Source of the DNA: Girardinichthys multiradiatus
Lineage: Eukaryota > Chordata > Actinopteri > Cyprinodontiformes > Goodeidae
Length of the DNA: 64,000 nt
Assembly: GCF_021462225.1 (NCBI RefSeq)
Contig: NC_061813.1
Coordinates: forward strand, 20,670,442-20,734,441
Direction of reading: 5' to 3'
Shown: positions 31,560 to 44,927 of the stretch, piece after piece
Layout of the letters: each line of letters begins with the position of its first letter
Position numbering within the stretch: position 1 is the first letter of the stretch
Program-made: the position numbers and the translations under genes
The notes under the pieces: model-generated
Told to the model about the DNA's origin: nothing
Seen by the model: only the letters and a program-made list of their open reading frames with translations
Database searches by the model: none

Positions 31560-31862
31560 TCCCATGTGTCCCCCCCTGTGAAAAATGTCTTGGGGTCCTA
31601 CTGGATAGGATCCCATTCCTCAACCAGCATGTATCACAGGTAAGCCAATGTGGTTGTGCTTATCACTGGGATGAACAGCATGTTCAAACTGATACCATAG
31701 GTGTTCTGGGTTGAGAACAGGGCTGCAGGCAGGCCAATGCATCGTGTCGACTTCCAAACCCCTGAAGGAACTGTCTACCCCACTCTGTTGGGGTGAGCAG
31801 TGAAATCCTGGAGGACAGAGCTTAGTTTTAGACTGTGGCGACATGAGATTGCCACTAGTCAC
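31560..31862 (-). pseudogene. Tc1/mariner transposase relic
   Basis: The minus-strand frame contains WPACSPVLNPEHLW, a decayed version of the D/E catalytic block of mariner/Tc1 transposases (normally W-P-x-x-S-P-D-L-N-P-I-E), in which the Asp reads Val and one residue is missing. About 80 codons are open; the rest of the element is not recognisable. Confidence 0.55.
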
Positions 31863-33593
31863 AACATCTATATCTCTCTACATTGAGATTGTCTACAATG
31901 ATGGCAAGCCTTATTTTTCCAGTAAGGGAGATGTTGAGCTAGATTTATTAGTACTGTGTTTTTTGCACTTTTATCTTGTTTTGCTTAACTCACAGATATT
32001 ACCTTTCACCAACACACACAAAATGACTCCTGAATTACATATCTGTTTTTAACCAGACCCCCTGCTTCTACAGAATTATCTTTTTTCAGAAAAGTTAAAA
32101 AATGGAATAACTTCTAGATTTGCACTATATACATATTCTTTTAAGACAGAAGGTAATGTTTTATTGCTGTGAAGAATTACAAGGAATCCAATTACACCTG
32201 CATATTAAAAAAAACAAATCTAATTACCCTCTTCCTGTTGTTGGCAGTGTTCTTTAAAGCACTGATTAACAAAGTAAACACATTTAATTTATTCAGCTTA
32301 ATAACTTAACAAATGTTAGAGGTTTATGACAGTCTATAGCAGGAACACAGGTTTCAGTCGGAATTGAGACTTTTGTGTTTTCACAAGTGGAGAGGATCCT
32401 GTAAGATTTTAATGAGATTTAAAATCTTATTTAAAGTTCTGAGCGACTCTTCAATGTAAAACTGTAAACATGCGCTCTACTGTGAAAATTTAAAGGAGGT
32501 TTTGCCTCAGTTTATCTGTTGTGTTGCCGCTATTGAGAAAAAAAAGCCTTGTTACTATTATTTTTTCAGTTCTGTCAAGAGTAAGTAAACCAGACCATTC
32601 TGAATACACATCGGATTAAAAGCTCTCATTTAGCATTAGCAACATGGCAGCTGGACTAGAAGCAACTGGGTTTTATCAAGCAGTGGACAGTACAATGAGA
32701 TTTGGGGTGTTTAATGAATATCTTTCCTGAGTATACCAGATCTAAGCATTACCTAAACATTTTTTACAATACAAACAAGATACAAGATTAAATTCTCATT
32801 AGACAACAAACAAGCCAAGCATTGATCCAGCTTAATTTGAAATGAAGAATGATGGATGGAGTGACAGTGCAGTGGCACAATTTAAGTTTAATTTAGGAAA
32901 CAAAACCAAAAAAAAAAAACAGAAAAAACTGAAAAGAAAAGTACACAACAGTAATAACAAATCCCCCTCCCACCTACGATTGGTTTTGGTAGCCAGGGCA
33001 GTAAAAATGAATAACACACCTCTGGAGCTCTAATGGTATGATGCATGAGAGTTATTCGGGAGTGCCATGGTTATATATATTTCCTCCATCTCCCACAGCC
33101 AATATTCTGCTTGATTATATGATTCAAGGAGACATTAGGCAGGTAAATGGGAGTCCAGCCCCACCATATGCTCAGCTGAAAAATACAGAGTTTGAGGAAG
33201 TGACAAATGCGAAGTAAATGACACCCTTGAAGAGAAGGTGAGACGGCTGCCATTTTCCTCCCCACTTGTTTATTTATGCTGAGTAGAACTTGAGTAACTG
33301 CCAGACCTTGACAAAATAAGATAAGAGTTCCTGTCTGCACATCCGTCAGCCCGTCACATGGGATAGCTTGACAGGTCAGCTGAGGAAAAAGAGCTCTATA
33401 CTTTAAAGATTATGCAGGTCTATTTTTCACCATCTCGCTTCCATTTTTTTTTTCTCCCTATCAAACCTCACGATCTTGCTTAGAATCCATCCATCTTTAC
33501 ATTTTGTTCACCCCATTTTTCACGAATTGCTCATAACTCGAATTGTGTCAGATCTATCCCCCTTCACTTTTTTCCGCCCATATCTCAGTTTCA

Positions 33594-33614
33594 TCTCTCT
33601 CTCTCTCTCTCTCC
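33594..33614. repeat. (CT)n microsatellite
   Basis: Run of alternating C and T in a pyrimidine-rich region (33400-33650). Confidence 0.85.
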
Positions 33615-35198
33615 CCTTTTATGCCACTTTCTTTCTCCTCCTCTTCTCCCTGGAGCACGAAGGTTAAAAACACAGGGAGGATTTAGATTCTGTTAAGGCC
33701 CCTGTGATGAATGGGGGGTGTCACCTCCATCACACTTCCTGCCTCTCTCCATCTCATGCCAGACATAAATATTTAACATTGTCACGCATCAGGGACTAGC
33801 TCACAATTTGCGATTATCAACCAATAATGTGAGTAGAAAAATGTAGAGAAAAATCCAACTCAGTGTCTCGCCATCACCTACAGCGACAGGACAGCAACAC
33901 ATGGCAGGCAATGGGGAGAAAGGAAGCCAAAAGATCTGTGGGTGTTTGTTGTGCAAGTTGTAGATGGTGGTCAAACACAGTAAATATTTAATGAGGCTTG
34001 TCTGGAAAGCATTTCCCCCTTTATTCTCTATGGATTAGCATTGATGCATAGGGCTGAGGAGATAATTAACGGGTTTAAAGCTAAACCTCATTCAAGGTCT
34101 CTGCTCAACTATATACACCTTACAAAGTGATAAGTATATACTTGGTTATACAATGCAATAAATCCATCCTATTGACTAAACAGACTTCAAATGATGCCCT
34201 TATTTGCATGTTAAGACACAAGCTTTATACTATCGTTAATATAGAAGGAGAATATTCAACCAAAATGGTTTCATAAAAGCAGTACATTTCAAACAACTGG
34301 GATAAATTGGAGAGGACACAATATGTTAAAACTGAAAGCCCTTAAAAGCAAGTCAAATGGAAAAATAATGAGACTGAAATGCAAAAAATATCGAGGCTCT
34401 TAACTGTGATGCTAAGTGACAAGCATATTGTGAGGGATTTGAAAGAAATGGGATTTGTTAGGATCTATTTTTAGTTTTGCAATGTGAAGAGTAACTTAAA
34501 CACTATATGTTTAACAAGAGAAACACAACTCATCTTGATAAGTGTACTAAAGAAGTACTTAGCAGTTGTAATAAGGTAATAAAAAATGTCAGCTGTCTTT
34601 CCTTAATAGTGAGAGTGACCTAATTTCCCACTTCTCTTTAGCGTTGTCATTGATGCCATAATGCAAAAGGCAATGAAAAGACAAAGAGCAGTAAACATTT
34701 GGATGGCAACCACTAGTGGGCTGGTAGCTAACATGCTTCTTTTCAAGTGATAAAGCAGTAGCTCAGATAGGAACTGTGGTGCATCACTGAGGTAAAGCCC
34801 AAATAAATTTTAAATTGGTTGGTTACCATGGAGATATACGCAGAGGGGTGAACAAACACGGCTGACCAATAAGTCACTGATTTCTTAGACAAGTCTTTCT
34901 GCTCCTTGTGCTGTTTGATCTCCTAACATTTGAAGAATATAGTTTTTATGTATGCTCAGCAGACAAGAGGAACCTAATCTTGTTTTTTTCTATATGTTAA
35001 AATATATAAAAGGACAAATCACTCATTAAATTTGATCAATCTGCTTTAGTGTGAGCCTTTTAAATTTTCATTAAAATTTGGTCTTCTTAATTATTTTTAA
35101 TTTATTTGGTTTTAATGGACAACTAGTCTGAGGGAAGGTAACTGAATAAAAATTTAAGCCACTTTGTTATAAGGTGTAAGTCACTTTACAGTTAAGTC

Positions 35199-35440
35199 CA
35201 TCCATCCATCCATCCATCCATCCATCCATCAGGGTAAATGAGACAGACCAAATAACCTAACAGTCATGTTTTTGGACTGTGGGAGGAAGCCTGAGTACCC
35301 TGAGAGAACCCACACATGCAAGTGGAGAACATGCAAACTCCATGCAGAAAGACCCCCCGGGCAGGACTCAAACTCAGGACCTTCTTGCTGCAAGGCAACA
35401 ATGCTAACAACTAAGCCACCGTGCAGCCCTTACAGCAAAG
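35199..35440 (-). repeat. Dispersed fish repeat with (CATC)n tail
   Basis: Starts with about eight 'catc' units (35199-35230), then 'aacctaacagtcatgttttt', 'ggactgtgggaggaagcctg' and 'caggaccttcttgctgcaag'. This is the reverse orientation of the repeat flanking the Maverick, and shows what the uninterrupted repeat looks like. Confidence 0.75.
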
Positions 35441-36789
35441 TGTCGGCAACAAAAAAGCTAAAAAGAGTAACAGAAAAGGAAACTGCAGATTTGTCATGGA
35501 AAGAAATTTGTAAATGGGAACGGTCAGTTAAGTCCTATTTATGGTGTTTGGAAATGATATTTGAATAATTTGTTTTTACTGTGAATCATCTGGATGAACA
35601 AAATTAAGTTATGAGAATGTGCTGTGATACCAACATATTACACTGGTGGTCTCCTGCATAAACCCTGTGCCACTTTAGGATCTATAAAAAACAAGTTAAA
35701 CACTCCTGCTGTTGAAAATATTAAATCCAGTTTCAAACCGTGAATGATAGTGGAAGTTTATTGTCTCCTACAGCAATAAATCAGCTTTGTTATTGTGGAT
35801 GTGTAGAACAAAAACAACCCATACAGCCATAAGAGCGCCTTGAATAATTCATTAAAATTGTACTGGAGGTAGTAAAAATAAACCCCAAAACACACATACA
35901 CCCACAAAGAAATAAAGTACATTCATTTGGATGACATTTGATGCACTCAAGCAGTGAATAGGTCATGTTTCACATGCATTACATCCTGACTGCTGTGAAA
36001 GTTCCTTCCTAAATAAAAAACACATTTAAATTAAACTTTTATGCTCTATGTAAACATTCAGCTGTGCTTTTTCAGGCTTTAAAGCCATGTTTTATGGTTT
36101 TAACTGGGAAATAATAAAAAAGGTGATAAAAGCACACAAAAAATTAAACATTTCCAGCAGAGTATTAATTTCAGAGCGGCAATTAAGCAACACTGAGTTA
36201 ACAGGTGGCATGAGGAAGACAAAACTAAACTCAATTAGTCAGCTGATTTTCAGCTCAAATCCAACTCATCCCCTCAGAAGATGATGAGCAAAACAGGCCA
36301 ACAGAGAGCTGCACATTTTTTGCTATGAAGAAGCTTTAACGGGCAGCTGCTCAGAGGCAGGCAGCTCCATAATGGGTTTTTGAATGGAGCTCAGGAAGGC
36401 TGGGTGGGACCACGCCGGAAAGCATCCTCACAAACAAGCTGCATGGATGGTCAGTATATGTTAGACTGTGTCTGGGCTGTTTCTGTTTATGCTGGACCTG
36501 TCAAGTTGACAACTGAGTAAAACGTCTGACTCGAGGCTGGCACTGCACTCATTTTGGTGTGTGGAGAGCTAGCGTGTTTATTTGTTCATACATGGCAGCC
36601 TTATAGATCCTGGCAGCTCCTATCGTATTCTGTTTCCTTTCCCAGACCTTTCCAGTTATTTTTGTAGGTCATTAAAACTACACAGGAAAATAGTCAGAAT
36701 AAGAAAGCAAAATAAAGTCTTTTTAGCGAAGGTACAGTATTTATACCTTTTTTATTTATATGTTTTTCATGTTTTGTTCACCTAACAAC

Positions 36790-37060
36790 CGTAAAAGTCA
36801 ACGTATTGTATTAATATTTTATGTGATAAACCAACACAGTAGGGAAATCAAAACTTACAAGTCTTTGAGGATATGGCTCTACTAGCTTTGTACATCTACA
36901 GGCAGACATTTTTGGTTCTTTTTTTAAATTCTTTTTTACAAAATAGTGCAAGTTCAGTCAGATTGGATAGAGAGCAGATGAGAACAGCAATTTTAATTTT
37001 TTCCCACAGATTCTAGATAGAAATTTGGTTTAGACTTTGACTGGGCAACACTAAAGGTTT
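36790..37060. repeat. Fragment of an old Tc1-like element
   Basis: 'ttaatattttatgtgataaaccaac' and following, with 'ctttgactgggcaacactaa' near the end, resemble the terminal parts of a widespread non-autonomous Tc1-like family. A related fragment is at 8190-8340. Assignment is tentative. Confidence 0.4.
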
Positions 37061-39489
37061 AAAGTCGCTTTAAGAAAATGCCAGAGAAAGTTCCACAGTG
37101 GCTGGGTGTGGGGGAGCGGACTCGATTCCAGAGGTTAGCTAACTAAGGTTAGTAAGGTAACTATTTAAAGTTAGCTTTCAGTGTTACTCTATGTAGAGCA
37201 GAATATTGCACAATTTTCTGTGCAATAGGTGCATAATGCTTCTACAGGTGTTTGTACCATTTTTGTCTGAAGCCTGTTAAAAACATTTAAAAATACTCTA
37301 CTATATTTAGCTAACACTGACTTAAACTTAATTTGACTGCATGTGACTGAAGTAAAGTTTGCTTCTTTTGTTTTTAAATATCTTGCAGTCTTTTATTAAC
37401 AAATAAATGTGATACACCACAGATTTATATCTGTAATAATCGATGTTATTTTAGCAAGTGCAAGTAATAATTGTTGCTTTTTTCTATAAAAGCAATCTAA
37501 CTATGTTACACATTTTTGTTTTTAATGTTTGTGTTAATAAAGTGAAATCGTGATGTTTTTCTCAAGGTTATCATACATAGCTTTCAATAAAGTACATTGA
37601 AGTTAGGAGTTGTAATGTGACAAAATGTGAAAAAGTCTGCAAACTCACTGTAAGCTCTCAACATCCTTATTATAAGAGCAGGATGTGGAGCAGATAATAC
37701 ACTGTATATATTTACCTCTCTGTGTAAGATTGGAGGTAGAGGTGGTTCTCTGGGATGTCTCTGATGTGAGAGGGGGACATAAGAAGTCATGCCTCTCCTC
37801 TCTCTTACCCTTATTAAAGTGAATGCATGTCTTATTGGACTGGGTGAGCTGAGAGTGTGTGAGCAGCATGGGTTATTATAAAAACACCTTGGCTTACAGA
37901 CTCATATCTCCGTGTTTGTGTGTCTGCCCCAGATGTGCGAAGTGGGAGTAAGCAATCCACTGCAGTGCCAACATCTTTATCTGTTGTGGTGGAGTCCACC
38001 AAGACAGAGGCATAATGTTCTTCAAGTTTCAGTGACACATCAGTTCAATTAGCAGCACCGACCAAAACACACTTTGTCAAACACTGACTCCTCTCTTCGC
38101 TCTGTGTGTCTCACCACAAGTCTGGCTCCATAATGAAGCCCACTGTTGCCTGGGAGCACCCCACACACCAGTGCACACACAATGACTAACGCAGAACAAT
38201 GCACAAGTAAGCTCACACATCCGGCTGCGTGCACAAACATCGGGTACTTAACTTTCATTTCACAGCCTGCCTGCATGACTGAGCTCCTTACAGGTAAATA
38301 GAACAACTCTCAATTTCATTAAGCAGCTCTGTGCATCATCAGCTTTCTATGGCCTGAGTTTTACTTATCTAAGTCTACATGGCAAACTCAGCATAATGCC
38401 ACAGTTCTTTTTGATCCTTGGATTATGGGCGATATTTTACTGCACACAATAGAAAATAACACTATGAGTGATATATTTTTAAAGATCACTAAACCCAGAA
38501 GTAAGCAGCCTTTCATCTAAAGAAACGAGGAATCAAAGAGAATACAGGCATAGCGCTTAGAAGGAAAACAAGATCTTGTTAACAGGTTCTCTTATGTATT
38601 TAATTTTATGAAACACGGTGCCGTTTAAGAGTTTGGAAACTCCTTTGAATTTATGTAGGTAAAGTTTTCATATTTAAACATAACAAACAAAAATAACTGC
38701 ACTGATCATTTGCTGTTTGAGGTTGGCTGAAGCATGTTACCCCTTTAGTATTAAAATACTAAGAAATATATATTTCTGACACAGTACCGTCAGACAATTA
38801 TAACCCCATTTCGGAATATTTATGGATTTCCCCACTTAAGCTGCTTGCCACCAGTCATTTGACTGCATTTCTCTTGAAATACAATAAAAAACTTAACTAT
38901 CTTTCTCTGGAATCCTTCCATAATCCTTTTTTGGTAGAACTTGCAATGTTTTGTATCGTTGTTGGCCAATGATGAGTTTATAAGCAGGTCTTTTTGACAT
39001 ATTTTTAGTATTTATTTATAAGTAACTAGAGATTTACTGATACATCCAACTCACAAGACGAGACATTACACAATATGGGGAACATAAGTACGAGATGAGA
39101 TTTGCACAATCTTTGAAGGATTTTAGGGGAAAAATAAATCTGAAACAGGACTGTGTGATACCATGACCACATGAATTGCGACTAACCCAAATATTCCTTA
39201 CTCTTTCTTTTCAATCATCAAAAACATTGCCATAACTATTCTTCAGTGTATTTCAGATTTTGAAGCAGATATTATCAAATATAGTCCAGTTTTCTTATAA
39301 TAGCCTAAAATAACCTAAAAAGCCTTTTAGGTTAGTGCCAACAGTAAGCTGGAATCAGATTAATTAATAAAGGATTAATCACTGAATGAGTTCATAAAGT
39401 TGACAAGCTATGGTTAAGCTGTATTTTAAGATAAATTTGACAAGTGCTTCTTTAGAAATGACTTCAATTATACACTGATAATCCTAGAA

Positions 39490-39960
39490 AAATCCCTTGC
39501 AAACAATTGCTCTCCATTCCAGCTGGACAACAACCCTAAACATACAGCGAGAGCTAGAATGGAATGATTTAGATCAAAGCATATTGAAATATTAAAATGG
39601 TAGAGTTAAAGATTGGCCCTAAATCTATTTCAGAACCTTCAGAAAGACTTGAACTTTGTTCACAGACTCTCTCCATTTAACCAGACTGAATTTGAGATAT
39701 TTTGCACATTATTGCCAAAACTCTCTCCATTTAACCAGACTGAATTTGAGATATTTTGCACATTATTGCCAAAACTTGCAAAGCTGGTAGAAGCATATCC
39801 TAAAAGACTTGATGCTGTAGGTACAGTGAAAGATGGTTCTACAAAGTATTGACTCAGGGGGCATAAATGCAAATGAACACGTCGCATTTCCATTGGTTTA
39901 AAGATGTAGAAAACAGTGTATCATTTTCCTTGCATTCACAATTATGCAATAAAATACACT
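39490..39960 (+). mobile_element. Tc1-like relic with an internal 54-bp tandem duplication
   Basis: 'acaaccctaaacatacagcg', 'gaatgatttagatcaaagca' and 'tttaaccagactgaatttga' are recognisable as the C-terminal transposase region and 3' end of a common fish Tc1 family. The block 39667-39720 is repeated exactly at 39721-39774. Transposase frames are otherwise broken. Confidence 0.6.
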
Positions 39961-41469
39961 GATTTAGTGGCTTAATGTACGAATACATTTATGATACTTT
40001 ACATAGGCCTTGCGCCAAAATAAACTTCAAGATTCACTTTAAATGTTGTTCTTAAACAACATAACGCTGACGTCTGGCTAGCAACCCAGCAATGTCATTA
40101 CAGTCCATTACAACCCAAACCAGAAATGTAGCACAATTAGATCAGGTATTTATTTACACAGTAGCCCGAAAAACTCTGTGAGGTACACAATGGAGAAATT
40201 ATCTGGTGTGCTCAAGAAAGCATCTAGTGTGAAAGTTTTTTGTTTTTTTTTCCATCAATGTCCCTTTACGTGCTCCACGGTAATGTGATAAAATTTAAAT
40301 AAATGGGTTATGAATATTTTTACAAAGCAATATAAGCATCTTCTTTGAAATAGCTGTCACCCAACAATGAAATGTGATCATTTTCCCATCAATGATTTTC
40401 TTTAGTGCTTAATCTTCAAAGTTCTTTTTGATAATCAGTTACCTTTTGCCGTCTCTAAACCTCTGCAAAGGTTTACAATTGATTAATATATATACATATT
40501 TTAACATCATTTTGAAGGCATCATAATCAACAAAATGAACTCTTTAATTCACTGTTTAGGGGAAGATTTAGTTAATCCTTTACTTTATCCAAGGGTTCAT
40601 GAGATAGTTTTTTTAGTTGCATATTTTCTTAGTAATCCACAAGCAACTATATGGTTATGTACTGCACACAAGGTATAAGTGCATCTTTCAAACTCTCAGT
40701 GCATCATTGCTAGGAAACCAGAGCCAAAATTGTCTGTCAATACCCAGATTTTTCCAGCCTCGCTGAAGATTCAGATCTGTGTAGGTACAGAGCAATGTGT
40801 CACTGCTGCAGGGACCTGGGCTGAGGCAAATTAAGGTAAATTTATGTGGTCTCTGGCGTCAACAGCTCTGGAATAAAAACTTCACATACAGTTTAATGCA
40901 GGAGAGTGTTTTAGGTGTAAAAAGCATAACATTAAATATTATGTGATATAAAACCGAACACACTCCTTTAACTTTTTAATGAAGCATGCAAACGCATTAT
41001 GTATTCCAGACAGTGAAGTTGTTGCATTGCAAGTAGAGTCACCTCTGTTTCCACTGAAGTTTCACTTCAGCTAGTCTGTGTCTTACTGTGATGTGAGCTC
41101 CCTGTGGAGAATGCATGAGCTAAAAAGCTGTGGGTAAAGAGAATTTACAACATACTGGGATACATGCTTTTCCAAAAAGTTCCAAAAGTTTGTAGATCTT
41201 GTGAATTTTTTCTCTGACATCTTAGAAAACATAGAGCAGATGCTGGTTTATCTCTGCCCGTCAGTATCTGGTAGCCACCTGCAGCTAACCACATGTGGAT
41301 GTGATGGTATTAATATCAGTAAACATACACAAATGTACAATTTCACAGTGTTGTTAAGCTCAAAGAGCATTTTTGTTTTGAAATCTCATTACGATGCCTG
41401 ATCTAAAAACTACAAATTACGACCAAAAACAGCAGCAGATTTGAGACATAGAATCTTATGCAGCCCTGC

Positions 41470-41870
41470 TTACATTGACACCCCTAAATCAAATCTAATG
41501 CAGTCAGCTGCCTTGAGATGCATATAATCCGCCTGTAATCTAACCACAAAACGCTGCAGAAGACAAATGCTGCGCATCACTCTGAACAAAGCATCTCTAC
41601 CATGAAACATGATGGTGGCCACACAAAGGCGTTGTTGATGCTTTTCTTCAGCTGGTACAAGGAAACTGGTCAGTGCTGATGGGAAGGTGGATGGTGCTAA
41701 ATACAGGGCAGTCATGGAAGATAACCTATTAGAGGCTGCAAAGGTCTTGAGACTGGGGCAGACCAACTTCCAGCAGGACGAAACTCCAAAGATACAGCCA
41801 GGCTATAATAGAATGGTTTAGATCAAAGCATATTCATGTGTTAAAATGGCCTAGTCAAAGCTCAAACCTA
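41470..41870 (+). mobile_element. Tc1-like relic
   Basis: 'caggacgaaactccaaagat', 'aatggtttagatcaaagcat' and 'gtgttaaaatggcctagtca' correspond to the same part of a Tc1 family transposase as in 39490-39960. Upstream, 'catgatggtggccacacaaa' also belongs to it. The two relics share about 50 bases of clear similarity. Coding capacity is lost. Confidence 0.55.
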
Positions 41871-41969
41871 AATATCTTCTTTTCACCTCACGATTATGTA
41901 CTTTTTTGTCTTAGTCTGTGACTTAAAATCCCCATGAAATATATCATGCGTTTGATGTGACAGCATCAT

Positions 41970-41984
41970 ATATATATATGTGTG

Positions 41985-42021
<37 letters not shown>
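41970..42021. repeat. Compound (TA)n/(TG)n microsatellite
   Basis: Alternating ta and tg runs, about 50 bp. Confidence 0.9.
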
Positions 42022-42719
42022 ATTCAGCCATTCAAGATGAACATCAGACAGATGGCATGTAAAAAGTAACTTTATTACACTCTATAAGTGCCTGATGAAA
42101 TTGAATTAGCATATTGCAACGACTCTCATCATTCTTAGAATGTTTAAATGCATTAATAAAAGATATTATAGTCCAATTAGATAATTTGGCAGTATTGAAT
42201 AGGTAAGCTGGGTGTCTTAGACTGAGGTAATTGTTCTGCATTAACATCTGTTGCCATTTGGCTTATTGTCATAGTTTTAAATGATAGCTAGAAAATATTT
42301 ATTTGATCAGAGTTAATGTGCAGCTATACTGTGAATTACCAAAGCTGTCTCAAGTTCTCCAAGACAAAAGGGTGTTTGTGAAGTCTGTTTGCAATTACAT
42401 CTCCACTGGCTCAGACCGGCCTAATTAAGCACATATCACAATGGAATGGACAAGGAGCCGATGAAAAAAAACAAAGGTAAAGGGGACAAAAAGGCAAGCC
42501 TCCAAGAGCGAGAAAGAAGAAAATGCCGAGCCGCTTTTTTATCCAGTCAGAAAAGTTAGGGCAGTGTTTGACCTTCAGCATTGCGTTGTTTGACACCAAC
42601 AAAAACAGTCTCTGACATAAACTGATCATTTTACACTGGGGATACATCCAACATAATAAGAAACGGCGACAGTCAAAGACAGGTTTCCCTTCTGGGAATA
42701 ACAGTGGGTAGATGATGGT

Positions 42720-43395
42720 CTATCTTCTTGTTTGCCAACATCTGATCTTGTCGAGGAAGGACTGTGGGTCGGACCAAAGCGCAGAACAGAGCTCGGTAGC
42801 CGCATCATAGTTACTTCCTTATTTATTCATAAAAGTCCAAAAGGAAACAAAACACACTGCAGGGATGAAACAAGGACTAGATCAAAACTTGCGCAAACCT
42901 GCAGGTACTCATAGCAAGGCATAGCATAGTCCAAACAAAGCATAGGTATCCAAAGCGTAGCATAAACGAAGCATGAACAAAGCATAGACATAGAAACGTA
43001 GCATAGAAACGTTGCATAAACGAAGCATAGACATCACCGACATAGAAACAAGGAACCAGCGAGGAACTAAACAAACAGAACAACTAATATACACAGAGCA
43101 CAGAGAGGGGAACAAAGGCAGGTAATCAAAGAAACAGGGAACAGGTGTGACAAGGAACAGGTGAAACAAATACAAAGGCTGAGGATGGGTGAAAGGACTA
43201 AAACAGAAAACACAAACTAAGCAAGAGAATAAATCAGAGGAGGAAATAAAGAACTAGAATAACTATGAACTAAAGTAAACAGAGAAACTAGAGGGGAACA
43301 TAGAAACAATAACTTAAGAAATAAACAAAGAGCCATAAGGAGAATCAAAATTACAAAATAAACCAACAAGTCCAAAATGTCACTCCATGACAGAT
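42720..43395 (-). repeat. Unclassified purine-biased dispersed repeat, copy A
   Basis: Begins near 'ggaccaaagcgcagaacaga' and ends 'gtccaaaatgtcactccatg'. The plus strand is very A-rich, with many 'aaac/aaca/agca' words and short internal repeats such as 'agcatagac' and 'gaaacgta/ttgc' (42900-43030). The ends match, in the opposite orientation, the repeat at 47686-48505. No coding capacity seen. Likely a non-autonomous element of a family I cannot name. Confidence 0.55.
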
Positions 43396-44528
43396 CTGTG
43401 TTTATGAGCTGAGTTGCTAAAGAAATGCAGAGGTATGCCAGGATGATTCAGGCTGGATATGAATGTTATGTGTAGACAGACTATTAAACAGCTGCCAACA
43501 TGTAAATCAGGGAGAAAGTTGATAGCAACATGGAAAGTAGCATAATGAGTGATCAACCTTATTTGAGGAGCCATTATCCACCAATGGAGTAATCATGGGA
43601 CAATGGTGAATCTTTCTATGAGCTTCCTGTTTATTAAAGTTACTCCAAGAGCAAACTGATGACTCATCCAGGAGGTCACTTTCTAGTCAAAGTCCAGACA
43701 TGTGATTCAGATAAGGTGGCATTACCTTAAACAGATAAATCATGCTCTAAAACTCTCCAATGTTCCTGAATAGAAAAATAATCTGCTACAGTGGAAACAT
43801 GTCATTACCAGTCACTGCAAACACTTCATTTATTAGCTTTAGGGGCCAATTACCTTTCCACAAAAGGCCAGTTTGGTTTAGATTGCTTTTTTCCTTAACA
43901 AACTGAAGACATTATTTGAAAATGTTTTTTGGTATTTACTCCATATATCATATATTTAAATTAGTTTGAATATCTGAAACATATAAGTATGACAAGTAAA
44001 ACAGGCGAAACCCATAAAGGGATACTTTTTTTTCACAGAACTTTAAGTGCAATTCAAGGACATAAAAGCTTGCATTTAAACTTTCATTCCAAATAACGAC
44101 TATAAAGGACACAGATTGAAACGCAAAATGTAAACCCTACATTTTACAGTTCAAATGATCAGTTCAGTTTTGCCTTAACCAATAATAATTTTGTCTTAAC
44201 CAATAAACAATTCCACCTCTCTGCTACTTTTTAAAGAAAAACTACAGACAAAAATGCAGTTTAAGTATCGCGTATAGCCATAAGGCCCTGACCCATATTC
44301 ATTAATTGGCTTTCAAGTATGATGTGATAAGCCATCATGTTCATTCTCTCTTATTCTTACCAGGACTGTGGATCAAGGAATGTGTGTATGAAAAACAGAA
44401 ACTAGAAATAACCCAAGTGTCAACATCATTCTTTCATCAAGGCTCGTATTTCAACCGTGCCTTGCATCATGAGCTTTGGGGAAAGCTTTGTGGCAGAAAT
44501 AAGCCTATTCATATGCATAGTGAATACT

Positions 44529-44529
44529 G

Positions 44530-44564
<35 letters not shown>

Positions 44565-44566
44565 GA
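44529..44566. repeat. (GT)n microsatellite
   Basis: About 18 gt units with one tt interruption, in the intron 214 bp from the sema5a exon at 44780. Confidence 0.92.
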
Positions 44567-44779
44567 GGCATTAAATAGGTCTTGGTAATAAATCTGATGG
44601 CTTGCCACCACTGTATAAATAGAGCCAGGGGATTTGGTCATGTTCGATGTTCCAGTTTCATTACTTCTGGGTGTTCAACGGATCGAATGGGTTAGAGTCA
44701 AGTTCCTTAACAGTGAATATCCAGAGAGGAAAGTAAGTAGCAGAGCATTGCATTAATAACATCTTTTTGCGGGACATAC

Positions 44780-44927
44780 CTGACCACACCCTGGACAGTC
44801 GTTGCCATTCTCACAGGTTCTGCGTCGTGATTGGATGCCTCCGCCACAGGGCACATTACAACGTTCCCAAGCCGACCAGGCCGACCAGTACACATGGGGT
44901 GGGCAGGGCAGGTGTTCATTACAGTAC
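44780..44927 (-). CDS. sema5a: sema5a exon: third thrombospondin type-1 repeat
   Basis: 148-bp exon with acceptor ctcaag before 44927 and donor gtatgt after 44780. After one base completing an Arg codon it encodes YCNEHLPCPPHVYWSAWSAW, ERCNVPCGGGIQSRRRTCEN and GNDCPGCGQ. It has the thrombospondin-repeat layout: WSxW followed by the CxxxCGGGxxxRxR strand and paired cysteines. Incoming phase 2 matches the exon at 57032 and the complete last codon matches phase 0 of 29872. These extracellular repeats bind proteoglycans and modulate guidance activity. Confidence 0.95.

Larger units (their letters stand above)
29873..44779. other. 14.9-kb sema5a intron with repeats
   Basis: No coding exon seen between the flanking sema5a exons. 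Recognisable content is listed separately: Tc1-like relics (31560-31862, 36790-37060, 39490-39960, 41470-41870), a SINE-like repeat (35200-35440), an unclassified repeat (42720-43395) and microsatellites. The remainder is AT-rich sequence in which I see no gene. Confidence 0.6.

Noticed and set aside
33400..33670. Pyrimidine-rich tract with a 63-codon open frame as a gene
   Set aside because: Low-complexity C/T-rich DNA that gives Ser/Leu/Phe-rich translation; no homology or exon signals.
42877..43175. Repetitive Met/Leu/Cys-rich minus-strand frames as a gene
   Set aside because: They translate short internal repeats of the unclassified dispersed repeat.
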